Positions 20,382 through 32,834 of a DNA stretch of 64,000 bases are shown piece by piece (the first letter of the stretch is position 1; each line of letters starts with the position of its first letter). The position numbers and the translations under genes are program-made. The stretch comes from Spiroplasma kunkelii CR2-3x (GTDB lineage Bacteria > Bacillota_I > Bacilli_A > Mycoplasmatales > Mycoplasmataceae), in assembly GCF_001274875.1 (NCBI RefSeq), contig NZ_CP010899.1:868001-932000 (forward strand), given 5' to 3'. The notes under the pieces are model-generated. The model was not told where the DNA came from and ran no database searches. It saw nothing but the letters and a program-made list of their open reading frames with translations.

Positions 20382-20888
20382 TTATATTAATAGATACAAG
20401 TACATCTAGTTTAGTTGGTTGTTAAAGTAAAGATGTTGAATATACTTACGAAAAATTATTAAAACTTAAAAAAATAAATAAAATAGATACTTATAACCAA
20501 GAAATTAAAGATAATTTAGAATTAATAGCACCACAAGAAGAATCATTTAATATTATTGATAATCATAATCATTATTTTTATGTAGTATGGCGTGGCGATG
20601 AAAATATAACATGAAGAATTATTAAGTTTAAATATAATTATTCTATTCCTTTAATTTTGGATACCGACATTTTTGGTAATTCAATTTTTTTAAAATCAAA
20701 TGAAAAAAACATATTTAAGTATTAAAGATAATGCTCATGATTTTTCTTTTACTAATTGAATATGAACACGTCAGAATTATTATAATTATAAAAAATATTT
20801 TAAAGCAGTTTATCGTTGAAATTTAAAAACAAAAGAACCTAATTTAGTTATTGATAATTATGGTAGTATAAAAGTTAACGAAGGATAA
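20351..20888 (+). pseudogene. Lipoprotein with stop codon at the lipobox
   Basis: MEKWLNLFGAIILIDTSTSSLVGC is a typical spiroplasma lipoprotein signal with lipobox LVGC. The codon right after the Cys is TAA, then SKDVEYTYEKLLKLKKINK continues in frame. A second lesion near 20695 shifts the frame into KKTYLSIKDNAHDFSFTNWIWTRQNYYNYKK to a stop at 20886. Mature part about 155 residues, beta-rich, with no family assigned. Terminator follows. Confidence 0.7.
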
Positions 20889-20916
20889 AAAAAGAGATTT
20901 AATTATCTCTTTTTTA
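20889..20916 (+). terminator. Terminator after decayed lipoprotein gene
   Basis: 10-bp stem AAAAAGAGAT/ATCTCTTTTT, loop TTAATT, followed by T residues. Confidence 0.8.
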
Positions 20917-20929
20917 TTTATTATTATGA

Positions 20930-21353
20930 ATTGAAATGAAGCATTCTGAAAATTACTTTTTCTTTGCAGATACTTTACCAAAAAACCTTGAAATTGAAAC
21001 CAATATTGTGCCACACCAAAGTAAATTTAAAAAATTTATTTTAAATAATAAAGAAATTGAATTAGAAGGAACAGAATTTCCTAATCTTTTTGATACTAAT
21101 ACAACATACTTTATAAAATTATGTAAAATTTTAACCCCAAAAGCAATGGCTAATTTAATCGATAATAGTAACAAATATTAAGAAGTTTTATCAATGTCAT
21201 TTGTTAACGATAAATTTACTCTTTTATTAGATAAATACTTTTCAAAACAAAATTTTAAAACCAATAATTGCAAGAAATAGAAATATCCAAAATTTTATTG
21301 ATGATTTAATTGCTAAAATTAAACTAGATTTATTTTATTTAAAAAGGTTTTGA

Positions 21354-21368
<15 letters not shown>
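20930..21368 (+). pseudogene. C-terminal fragment of a DUF3137-type protein
   Basis: Reads LPKNLEIETNIVPHQSKFKKF, IELEGTEFPNLFDTN and CKILTPKAMANLIDN, then SFVNDKFTLLLDKYFSKQNF and, after frameshifts, RNIQNFIDDLIAKIKLDLFY. The pattern of LExxEFxxxFxxx, then ILTPxxM and sxSFxxxxL is that of DUF3137 domains common in spiroplasmas. The N-terminal two thirds are missing. Its 3' end overlaps the convergent treC stop by about 15 bases. Family call is from memory of the motif. Confidence 0.5.
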
Positions 21369-23024
<1,656 letters not shown>

Positions 23025-23032
23025 TCAAAGAT

Positions 23033-24601
23033 TTATTTATTAATATTTTCAACAACTTTTGGTTGTTTTTTAAAACTAATTAAATTTGTCCCCTTAACTT
23101 GTAATATTTCATCTCGTATTTTTGTAAAACGTGGAAGTTTTTCTAAAAATCATGTTAAGGCCATTGTTACGCTCATTGTTAGTAATGCACTAAGAATAAA
23201 TCACATATACCCCGTACCATTAAATGTTTCAACACCTTGGATTTGACTAAATGATTGAATTGATAAAATTCCTAATCATGCCCCATTTCCAATTCCATTT
23301 GAAGTTACGCCTGCAACGGTTAATAACATTGCACCACTTGCTGAACCAACAATTGCTGCTAATAATGGATACAGAAAGCGTAAATTAATTCCATATAACG
23401 CTGGCTCAGTTATTCCCAATCAAGCCGACGTTATGGCAGAAATTCCAATTTCTTTCATTTTTGGGTCCTTTCGGTTATTAATAGTAAACATTAAAGTGGC
23501 ACTTCCTTGGGCAATATTTGACATACATAAAATTGGAAAAATAAATGTTCCCCCAATTTGAACTGTATCTTGAATCATTACTGCATTAAGCATCGTATGA
23601 ACACCAGTAATTACGATTGGCGCATATAATAATCCTAAAATTGGTCCAAAGAAATATTTTGCAATCGGATTAACTAACACTCAACTTAATCCAACTGAAA
23701 TTGCACTTCCAATGATATAGCCAATTGGACCAATTAAACATAATCCAACTGTAAAAGATAATAAAATTGTTAATAATGGCACAAAAATTTGTTTTAGAAC
23801 AGCGGGAACAATTCGATTTAATCCTTTTTCTAAATAAACCCCAAAAAATGCTACTCCAATTGTTGGAATTACTTGCCCTGTATATTGAATTTTTCAAGGA
23901 AAACTTCATGCTCCAAAGTCAAATGTTGGTGCCACATCAAAAATTCATAATGAATTATTAGCACCTTTAGCAATTTCAAAAATATCAACTAACGGTGGTA
24001 ATAACAATGTTAAACCAATAATAATCCCAAGAACTGGCGAGCCTTCTATTTTGGCAAATATTGATCAACAAATTGTAACTGGAATATATCAAAAGACAGC
24101 TTGGGCTGGAATTCACAAAAAATCATCTAACCCTTTAGCAAATCCTGAAATACTTACCAATGAAGTTCCTTCCCCATTTCAATTTGCTTCTAAAATGTTA
24201 CGAAATCCCAAAATTAATCCCCCTGCTATTAAGGCTGGGACTATGGGAATAAAGATTTCTGAAAAATGTTGTAATAATCGTTGATATCATTTTCCTTTTT
24301 TTACTGTTGATTCATTTGTTATATTTTCTCCTAATTTTTCTGTTTTAGAAGTTAAGTATTTTTTAAATTCAGCAAAATAATTATTGACATCAGGTCCAAT
24401 TACAATATGATATTGCCCAATTGGTTGAACCGTTCCTTTAACATTATATAATCCTTCTATTTCCTTTGAATTCGCTTTTGTATTGTCTTTTAAAACTAAT
24501 CTAATCCGGGAAACACAATGAGTATATGAAATAATATTGTCAATTCCTCCCAATAATGGAATTAACACTGCTATTTCAGTACTATATGTTTTTTTTGTCA
24601 T
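23033..24601 (-). CDS. treB: Trehalose-specific PTS EIIBC permease
   Basis: Imports and phosphorylates trehalose. 522 residues. The N-terminal EIIB domain has the phosphorylated Cys in THCVSRIRLVL (about residue 28) and the GTVQPIGQYHIVIGP segment. The EIIC domain has about ten helices (IVPALIAGGLILGF, ITGVHTMLNAVMIQDT, ITEPALYGINLRFLYPLLAA). No EIIA domain is fused, so a glucose-type EIIA elsewhere would be needed. Specificity is inferred from the adjacent treC. Promoter and palindromic operator lie immediately upstream. Confidence 0.92.
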
Positions 24602-24616
24602 AATTTTTATCTCCTG

Positions 24617-24645
24617 TATGGAATCATTTCCATATCATGATTATA
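24617..24645 (-). promoter_or_regulatory. treBC promoter -10 with palindromic operator
   Basis: TATAAT on the minus strand at 24645-24640 is followed at the start point by the perfect palindrome TATGGAA-TCAT-TTCCATA (24617-24634), ending just before the ribosome site of treB. Next to a LacI-family gene, this is a good candidate for its operator, with trehalose-6-phosphate as probable inducer (inference). Confidence 0.65.
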
Positions 24646-24669
24646 ATACACATTTTTTAAAATATAAAA

Positions 24670-25659
24670 TTATTTTAAAAAATTTTTAATCTCATAACTT
24701 AAACATTCAATTGTTTTATTTTTTGTCATATTATTTTCATCTAAAATTTGCTTTAACTTGAGAATTATTTTTGTTGCTAATTCACCATAGTTAATGGCAA
24801 TATAATAATGTTTTGGCAAAATTGGCAGAAAAAAGTCATTACTATTACAAATATCTGTTAGTAAACTATTAGTAATATTATTTTTCATTAAAAAGGAAAT
24901 AACAACTTTATAGCAGGTATGTGTCCCTACAATAATAATTTTATTATTTAAATCAATTGTTTTAACTAATTCTCAAATTATTCGTTCTTGATTCTCAAAA
25001 AAAAAGTACGATTGAAATTGATAATTACGACGTTTAAATCAATCAACAACAGTATCATATCGTGCAAATCCAGTTGGTAAATTTGTTACCGGATTCTCAC
25101 CAATATAAAGAATTTCTTTTTGCTTGTCAAATTCATGATTCAGTGCCATTTCTTGGAGCAAAGCATACATCATTTCATTATCATTATTAATAAAAACAGT
25201 ATCCCCTCATTGACGACCATATACAATAATTGGAACATTAATTCTCTGTAAAAAGAGGCGGATATTTTGGTCATTACTAATCGTAAATAAAATTAAAGCA
25301 GCTGGTTTACGGCGAACAATTTTTTGTAAATTTAATAAATAACGATCTTCATCATAAGTTGTTTCAACAACAAAAGAAACTACTTTAGCAAAATCATCAT
25401 TAATTTGTTTTAAAATTGATTTAACAATAAATGTATTACTACTTGTTAAATCAGGAATTAAAATATATACTTCTAACATTTTCTTTTTAATTGAATGCGC
25501 AGCAAAATCAGGTTGAAAATTATATTTTTCCACAACTTTTTGAATTAAAAGACGCTTTTCTTTACTAACATAACCGCCATTAAAATAACGTGATACTGTC
25601 CCAACACCAACGCCACATTCAGCAGCAATTGTTTTAATTGAAATTTTTTTAGTTTTCAT
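24670..25659 (-). CDS. LacI-family transcriptional regulator, probably of trehalose genes
   Basis: 329 residues. N-terminal LacI helix-turn-helix: SIKTIAAECGVGVGTVSRYFNGG and the hinge-helix region NFQPDFAAHSIKKK. The rest is a periplasmic-binding-protein-like sensor (VYILIPDLTSSNTF, IVYGRQW, NLPTGFARYD). The start at ATG 25659 is chosen because it matches the LacI N-terminus and overlaps the end of the upstream membrane-protein gene by 11 bases. Adjacent to treB with an operator between them, so it likely represses treBC. It is unlike the GntR-type TreR of Bacillus. Confidence 0.85.
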
Positions 25660-25912
25660 TAAAACCTTTTTTAAAAAACCAATTTTGCTTAATAATGGGA
25701 CTAAATAATAAAAATAGTACACAATAAAACATTATTATTGCAATAATAAAAATAAAAAAATAAGGAAAATCTCATCGTTTAATATATAAAAATTGAAATA
25801 ACAGTCCAACTATAATTCCAGTCATAAGAAAAATTAAATGATAAAACCATGGGATTTTCTTAAAAATTTTTTGTCAAAGACCTTTTTCTTTTGTCAATGA
25901 AAAACTATTCAT
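25649..25912 (-). CDS. Small two-TM membrane protein
   Basis: 87 residues, MNSFSLTKEKGLWQKIFKK followed by two hydrophobic helices (FYHLIFLMTGIIVGLLFQFLY; FPYFFIFIIAIIMFYCVLFL) and a basic tail. Good AAGGAGTG ribosome site. Its stop overlaps the start of the lacI-type gene. Function unknown. Confidence 0.65.
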
Positions 25913-25987
25913 GTTAACCACTCCTTATTTGTCATAATTATATGCTAATTTAATAAAAATAGTTTTAATTAATTTAAAATATTTTAA

Positions 25988-26587
25988 CTATTCATTAAAA
26001 TTTAATAATTTTGCAAATAATGCTCAACATTCATCACGGGCAATTTTATTTCGACTTGATGTTTTAATAAAATAATCACTATCAGCAAAATTTAATTTAG
26101 CTTTAATAATATTTTCATGCTTTTGAATATCATTTTTTTTGACCTTATCAAGTTTTGTTCCAATTAAAACGGTCAAAATGTTAAAATGTTTTAAATATTG
26201 ATACATTTCATAATCATCTTGAGTTGGTGGATGACGTAAATCTACTAACAAACAGACAAATTTTAAATTTTGGCGTTGAGTTAAATATTCTTCCATCATT
26301 TTTGCAAAATCCATCTTATATTGGTTACCAACTTTTGCAAATCCATATCCGGGTGCATCAACAATTCGAAATTGATTATTATTAATTATAAAAAAATTTA
26401 ACATACGGGTTTTCCCAGGAATTTGAGAAACTTTTGCTAATTGACGCTGATTTGTCAACATATTTAAAAAACTTGATTTACCAACATTACTTTTCCCTAA
26501 AAAAGCAATTTCTAATAAATCATCATTAATTCAACATGCTTTATTAACCGCTGATGTAACATAACTTGCATTTTTAAACTTAAACAT
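25988..26587 (-). CDS. engB: Ribosome biogenesis GTPase EngB/YsxC
   Basis: Essential TRAFAC GTPase for late 50S assembly. 199 residues. P-loop GKSNVGKSSFLN, switch region PGKTRMLNFF, DAPGYGFAKV (G3), GTKLDKVKK (G4) and TSSRNK (G5) are all present. Start at 26587 overlaps the stop of the upstream methyltransferase by one base. TGA is Trp in KACWIN and in ECWALF. Confidence 0.95.
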
Positions 26588-27369
26588 TATTTTTCCTCCA
26601 TCTGACGATTAATTTCATACATTAAAATTGTTCCTGCCTGAGCAACATTTAATGACTCAAGTTGTGAATTAATTTTAATTTGGACATTATAATCACTAAT
26701 TTCTTGCAATGTGGTGGAAAGGCCATGCCCCTCATTACCCAGTGCTAAAATATACCGATCATTTTGCTTAAACTGACAATCTTGTAAATAAACACTTTTT
26801 TGATTTAAACCTGTCGTAATAATTTTATATTGGTTTAATTGGAAGTTTTTAATTTCATTTAAACCAATCTCTTTAATTGCAACTTTAAAAATCGCACCTT
26901 GACTAGCACGTAAGACTTTATCATTAAAAAGATCAACAGTTTGATTATACAAAATAATATTTGTAAAACCAAAACCAAGGCCAGTTCTGATTAATGTTCC
27001 GACATTACCTGGATCTTGAATGTTTTCTAATAAAAGAATATTTTGATTAAATTGAAAATTATTTTGTTCCTTAACCTTCGTTAAATAAATAACACCGATA
27101 ATATTTTGACTATTTTTGCTTTGACTCAACTTAGTTAAAATTAATTCCGGAACTATTGTTAATAAAATATTATTAAAATTCTTTAATTTTGGTTGATTTA
27201 CTTTTGTTGTTAAAATTTCAACAACAATATTTTGTTGTAATGCTTCATCAATAATGTTTCATCCTTCAATTAAGGCTAAATTAAATTCTTTTCGGTATTT
27301 TTTTTCTTTTAATTTTGCCAATAATTTAATATGTTCATTTTGCGTTGAATTAATTTCTCGATAATTCAT
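26587..27369 (-). CDS. SPOUT-class 23S rRNA 2'-O-methyltransferase (RlmB/TrmH-like)
   Basis: 260 residues. N-terminal substrate-binding domain (KLLAKLKEKKYRKEFNLALIEG), then the SpoU trefoil-knot core: ENIQDPGNVGTLIRTG (motif 1), ALGNEGHGLS (motif 2) and LESLNVAQAGTILMYE (motif 3), which bind SAM. The exact rRNA or tRNA target cannot be decided from sequence. Overlaps engB, forming a ribosome-maturation pair. Confidence 0.9.
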
Positions 27370-27385
27370 AAGATGGAATGCTTTC

Positions 27386-28096
27386 TTAATTGACATACAT
27401 AAAACCAACAAGGTATTTTTTGGTTTTTGGGTCATCTCATTTTTCTTTTGTCTTTGCTGTTTCGCGCATTACAACAGCCATTGCTCTGGGACGTTTTGGT
27501 GTATCTTGCATTTTCCCTAATAAAACCGCTAATCCAGACCTATTATTTTTATCATTAATTTCTTTATTATAATCTTCGGCATCCTTAACTCCAATTTGTT
27601 TTGCCATAATTTTAACCTTGTTTTTTTCATATCAACGCTGAAATTTTTGATATTTTTCAAAAGACCATTCTTTTTCTTCTCAACCTAAGAAAATGCGGTC
27701 TTTTTCTTCATCTCAACTAGTTAAATAATCACGAAAATTTGTTTGTGCAGTTGGTCCTTGTTCCATCATTTTAAAAGTTTGATTAATTGTTTCTTCTAAT
27801 GTATCATACCCATAACCAATAAAAGCATTACCAATTCAATGATGTTTATAAATTGGTTTTAATAAATTAAGAGGTTCAGTAAATGTAACAGCATATGCTC
27901 AATATTTGTCGTCTGCTTTACTACGAAAAAGTTCATATCCAAATTTTTGATGCTTAATAACAACAGCATCTTTTTTAATTTTACAAACTAAATGCTTAAA
28001 AGCTGTTACAATAGCATTAATTTCCACATCAGTTAATGGTGCCTTTAATTTTGGCTGTTTTAATTTTAAAATATGTTCTGTATAATACGATGGCAT
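27386..28096 (-). CDS. Conserved hypothetical cytoplasmic protein
   Basis: 236 residues, MPSYYTEHILKLKQPKLKAP, mixed alpha/beta with a Trp-rich charged centre (SWDEEKDRIFLGWEEKEWSFEKYQKFQRWYEKN) and a basic C-terminus (DTPKRPRAMAVVMRETAKTKEKWDD). No membrane helix or signal. Six TGA-Trp codons, intact. Lies 17 bases upstream of the methyltransferase start on the same strand, likely the same operon. Family not recognised. Confidence 0.75.
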
Positions 28097-28217
28097 TTCC
28101 TCAACCTCATTTTTAGTTAAAATTAACTACTAATTATAATTTTATCTTGGATATTTTGTTAAGTAAAGTAATAATTTGAAATTAACAAATAATCCATTAT
28201 AATCATAATTTCATAAT

Positions 28218-28251
28218 AATTAAAAAAGGAAATTAATTTCCTTTTTTAATT
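28218..28251 (-). terminator. Perfect 34-bp palindrome acting as bidirectional terminator
   Basis: AATTAAAAAAGGAAATT and its exact complement with no loop spacer; T-rich on both strands. It follows the stop of the minus-strand Cys-rich gene by 8 bases. Confidence 0.75.
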
Positions 28252-28258
28252 ATAAAAT

Positions 28259-28719
28259 TTATTTTACTTGAGCATTTAAATAATCTTTTAAAAATTTTAA
28301 TGAACAAACATTAACATTATCAATGCGCATTATTTTGGGTTTAAGTTTATCACATTGATAGCAAACAAATGCTTTTGATTCATTTAAGTGATGACTACAA
28401 GTTTTTTCTTTATGAACTCAACATTCAGTAATTGCTTCTACTAATAATTCAAAATTATCACCATGGTCATTCACAATGCGTAAAAAATTAAGTCCTTTGG
28501 TAATATCATGACCACAAGTTGTTTTAATTAAAAATGATAATATTTCATATGATGAATTAGCAAAAAGTAAATTTGACTATTGATTTTCATAATTACATGT
28601 ATGACAATCAACATATGGGATATTTGTTAGTGTTTGAATTTTTACTACTGATTCAGCTATTTTAGCTAATCATTTATTGTTATTCAAAACTTATTGTTAT
28701 TCAAAACTTTAGTTTTCAT
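28259..28719 (-). pseudogene. Cys/His-rich hypothetical protein, broken by tandem duplication
   Basis: MKTKVLNNNK, then a frameshift caused by a 17-bp exact tandem duplication (28674-28707), then WLAKIAESVVKIQTLTNI, YVDCHTCNYENQ, an in-frame TAG near 28576, and TTCGHDITKGLNFLRIV, CWVHKEKTCSHHLN and AFVCYQCDKLKP. Several CxxC and CxxxxCxHH motifs predict a zinc-binding protein. Start behind AAGGAG, overlapping the upstream Cys-rich gene. Confidence 0.65.
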
Positions 28720-28722
28720 AAC

Positions 28723-29046
28723 TTACTCTCCTTCTTTAATTGTTTTATTCAGATATTTGCGTAAACATTCTCGTGAGCAAAAATTATTATTATCAAGTAA
28801 TAAGTATTAGTTATGTTGGCAAAGTAATTTCTTGCAATAAATACATGCAACATTATTTTGTAATACTTTAATATATGAATTAGTAACATCATTCATTTGA
28901 TTACATTCGTTACATAACTCAACAATAAAATGACCAATTGTTTCTGTTTTAACATTAATCTTATCAAAACTAAATCCAAAAAAAAGATCATAAATATTTA
29001 AATCAAATGAGTTAGTATTTCTCGCAGCAGAAACATATTTTTTCAA
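28723..29046 (-). pseudogene. Zinc-finger-like small protein with internal stop
   Basis: MKKYVSAARNTNSFDLNIYD, then VELCNECNQMND, CIYCKKLLCQHN, an in-frame TAA (28807-28809), then LLLDNNNFCSREC and LRKYLNKTIKEGE. The spacing CxxC...C...FCSxxC resembles FCS/MYM-type zinc fingers. It sits directly upstream of another Cys-rich gene and may have been its partner. Confidence 0.55.
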
Positions 29047-29049
29047 TTT

Positions 29050-29640
29050 ATTTTACAAGATATTAACCAATTAAAATTAAATTATGGTGATAAAATAGCA
29101 AAAATTATTTTAAATAACTGTGGTATGCATATTTTTTTACATACCAACGATTTAGAAACAATAAAATATTATAGTGAATTATTTGGAAAAAAAACAATTG
29201 AACAAATTAGTATTAATGAAAATAAAAGCAATATTAGTATTTCAAAAAATTTAAAAAGTCATCCCTTAATGTTAACTAGTGAGTTATAAAATTTAAAACA
29301 AGGGTAAGGAATTGTTAAAATAGCACGCTATAACCCAATGAAAATAACTTTAAAACTATGAAAATATTTAAAGTTAGTATAAAAAACAAACATATTTCAA
29401 TTAAAAGAAATTAATTATATAAATTTTAATAAAAAATATTTTTATGATATTAAAAATAACAAAAAAGAAATAAAAAAAATGAAATTAATGAATTTGTCAA
29501 TTTAACAACAACAGAAATTAAGACAAATATTAATAATTTAAAAATGCAATTAAGAGAGTATGAAAATACAAATTATAAATCTATTCAAAATAAAACAATG
29601 ATAAAATTACTTTTACAAAAAATCAAAAACCTTTAAATAG
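29050..29640 (+). pseudogene. C-terminal fragment of a TraG/VirD4-like coupling ATPase
   Basis: DINQLKLNYGDKIAKIILNN, then CGMHIFLHTNDLETIKYYSELFGKKTIEQIS, then SKNLKSHPLMLTSEL-stop-NLKQG and MKITLKLWKYL. This matches the C-terminal part of type IV coupling proteins (Q-L...YG...I..NC...I...ND..T...YS...G..T), as carried on spiroplasma plasmids. N-terminal ATPase half absent; stops and a frameshift follow. A plasmid or conjugative-element remnant beside the restriction operon. Confidence 0.6.
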
Positions 29641-30032
29641 AATTAAACAAAAAAACAAGAAAACCAATAATTATTCTTAAAAGAAATAATTATTTTTTAT
29701 AAATAGTAAGATTTCACAAAGTGGTCAAGCTGAAACACTAAAAAATAAACGAAGTGGGAGGATATCTGTAAGGTTAATCAACTAATTAAATTAGTACTAC
29801 ATGAGGCAGAAGAGTAGTCGCAAGTGATTAACTAAACCATACCTAGGGGAAAATATACTTAAATGAGAAAAAGCAATAAAATTATTTAACAAATAACTAG
29901 TAAATCTATCTTTTTCCAACAATTTTAATATAATAAAATTAAAATATTATTACTTTAATAAAAATTTGGTTTTTTATTATATAATGAAAATAATTAAGTA
30001 TTTATAATCAAAATTACTAGAAAGAGTTAAAG
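29641..30032 (+). other. Intergenic region with hsdR promoter
   Basis: No gene. It has a stretch less A/T-biased than its surroundings (29705-29860) with possible stems and no open frame, then an A/T-rich leader with TATAAT at 29980-29985. The hsdR start lies about 45 bases further, behind AGAAAGAG. No terminator is seen for the TraG fragment. Confidence 0.4.
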
Positions 30033-32822
30033 ATGGAAAATAAATATATTAGTGAATCAGAATTAGAAAAAAAGCTTATTAGTAAATTAAAAATTGAAGG
30101 TTATGAATATATAAAATTAAATAATGAAGAAGATATTAAAACTAATTTTAGAAATCAAATTTTTAATCATAATAAAAATGAATTAAATAATAAACCATTA
30201 ACTTATAAAGAATTTGAAAAATTATTATTTAAAATTACTGGTAAAAGTATTTTCAATTCTGCAAAAATATTAAGACAGAAAATTACAATTGAGCGTGATG
30301 ATTTTGAAAAAGTGGATTTAGAATTATTTAATAAAGATAAATGATGTGATAATATTTTTCAATTTACTAATCAATTAAAAATAAAAAGTATTTTTCAAAA
30401 TAGATATGATATAATAATTTTAATTAATGGTTTACCTTTAATACAAATTGAGTTAAAAAAACCAAGAATAAATTTTAAAGAAGCTTTTAATCAAATTAAT
30501 AGATATAAAAAAGAATCTCATAAAGGATTATTAAAATTTATTCAGTTTTTTATAATTTCTAATCTTATAGATACTAAATATTTTTCAAATAATGATGGTA
30601 ATATTTTATTTGAAAATTCTTTTTATTGAACTGATGAATTAAATAATAGAATAACTAATTTATTTGATTTTACCAAAAATTTTTTAAATAAATGTCATGT
30701 TAGCAAAATGATTGCAAGATATATGATTATTAATGAAAGTAAAAAAATATTAATGATAATGAGACCTTATCAAATTTATGCAGTTGAAAAACTTATTAAA
30801 ATAGCAAGTGAAACTAATAATAATGCTTATATTTGACATACAGCTGGATCTGGAAAAACTTTAACTTCTTTTAAATTAAGTCAAATTTTAAAATATATGC
30901 CAGAAAAAGAAAAAATATTTTTTTTAGTTGATAGAAAAGATTTGGATTTTCAAACCATTGAAGAGTTCAATAAATTTGAAAAAGATAGTGTTGATTATAC
31001 TAGAAGTACTTATAATTTAATTAAAAATATTCAAGATTCCACTAAAAAAATAATATTAACTACAATTCAAAAAATGGCTAATGCTTGTAAAAATGAAAAA
31101 TATAAATCAATAATGGCTAAATTTAAGAATAAGAAAGTGATTTTTATTATTGATGAATGTCATAGAAGTCAATTTGGAAAAATGTATGTTAGTATTAAAA
31201 AAATTTTCGAACATGCACAATATTTTGGATTTACTGGCACACCACGATTTGAACAAAATAAATCAGAAGATGGAAGAACAACAGCTGATATATTTCATAA
31301 ATGTATCCATAAATATTTACTTAATAATGCAATAGCAGATGGTAATGTTTTAGGTTTTAATGTTGACTATATGGAATCAATTAAAAATAAAAAAGACACT
31401 AATGATGAATTGATTGAAGATATTAATAATGATGAATTATTAATAATTGATTCCAGAATTAACTCTATTTCAAAAAATATAATTGAAACATTTTCAAAAA
31501 AAACATACGGAAAGAAATATAATGCTATATTTGCTGTTAAAAATATTAATATGGCAATTAAATATTATAAAACACTTAAAAAATTAAAACATAATTTAAA
31601 AATTGCTTCAATTTTTACATTTGAAGCAAATGAAGATTTAAATAATAAAGATTTTTCTTTTAAAATAGAATTAGAAAAAATAATTAAAGATTATAATATA
31701 AACTTTGATACTAATTTTAATATCAGCAGATTTAATGATTATTTTATTGATTTACAAAAGAAAGTTAAAAACAAAGAAATTGATTTATTAATTGTTGTTG
31801 ATATGTTTTTAACAGGTTTTGATTCACCCATAACTAGTGCATTATATTTAGATAAATTATTAAAATATCATAAATTAATCCAAGCATTTTCACGAACAAA
31901 CAGAATTATAAATATTACTAAACCATTTGGTAATATTGTTTGTTATCAAACTACTAAAAAAACTGTTGATGAAGCAATTTTATTGTTTTCTAATAGTATA
32001 ACTACTGATCAAATATTAATGAAACCATTTGATTATTATGAACTAGAATTTATTAATTTAGTGAATAAATTAAAAAAAGATTATAGTTGTGCTTATGATG
32101 TAGGAAATGATGGTGACGAAGTTAAAATTAAAGAATTTATTTTTTTATTTAAAGAAATAGTAAAAATATTATTAAAATTAGAAACATTTATTGAATTTGA
32201 TATTAATCAAAGTAAATATAATTTTAGTGAAAATGAATATAATGAATTTAAATCTCGTTTTTTATCATTTAATGATGAAAAAATTAAAAAAGAAAAATTA
32301 TCTGTATTAGCAGATGTTGATTTTGAACTAGAATTAATTTATAGTAATAAAATTAATGTTCATTATATTTTAGAATTATTAAAAAAAATAGATTTAAACA
32401 ATATTAAAAGAAAAGAAAAACAAATTAAAGAAATAAAAAAAGGATTATTAGAATCAACTGATCCAGTATTAAAATATAAATCAGAATTAATAAATTCATT
32501 TATTGAAAGAGTTATTCCTACTCTTAAAAATACTGCAGATTTAGAAGTATTATATGAACAATTTTGTGATAAAAAATATGAACAACAAATAATTAAAATT
32601 AGTAAAAAATATAATATAGATAAATTAGATATTAATGAAATTATTAGTGAATATCGTTTTACTAATCAATTGCCTTCTAACTTAATTAGAGAAAAAATTA
32701 ATCAACAATATACTGAAAAAATAGCTATTAATAAAAATATCTCTAAAATAAAAGCAAAAAATGAAGTAAAAAAAGAATTAGAATTAAATATAATTAATTT
32801 AATTAATGAGTTTGAAAGTTAG
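30033..32822 (+). CDS. hsdR: Type I restriction enzyme, R (motor/nuclease) subunit
   Basis: 929 residues, intact. The N-terminal nuclease domain has the PD-(D/E)xK core: RYDIIILINGLPLIQIELKKP, then QINRY. The helicase motor has Walker A HTAGSGKTLTS, DExH box IIDECHRSQFG, motif III GFTGTPRF, motif V DMFLTGFDSP and motif VI QAFSRTNR. The helical C-terminal domain should contact the methylase core. Cleaves unmodified DNA after translocation. First gene of the plus-strand operon hsdR-hsdM-hsdS, with its own promoter at 29980-29985. Confidence 0.96.
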
Positions 32823-32834
32823 GAAAAAAATATT

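Noticed and set aside
23670-23909. Ser/Trp/Asn-rich frame within treB
   Set aside because: Out-of-frame reading of the EIIC domain; treB itself is continuous when TGA is Trp.
30033-32822. Stand-alone helicase or type III restriction subunit
   Set aside because: N-terminal nuclease motif, helicase order and the following hsdM and hsdS genes fit type I HsdR.
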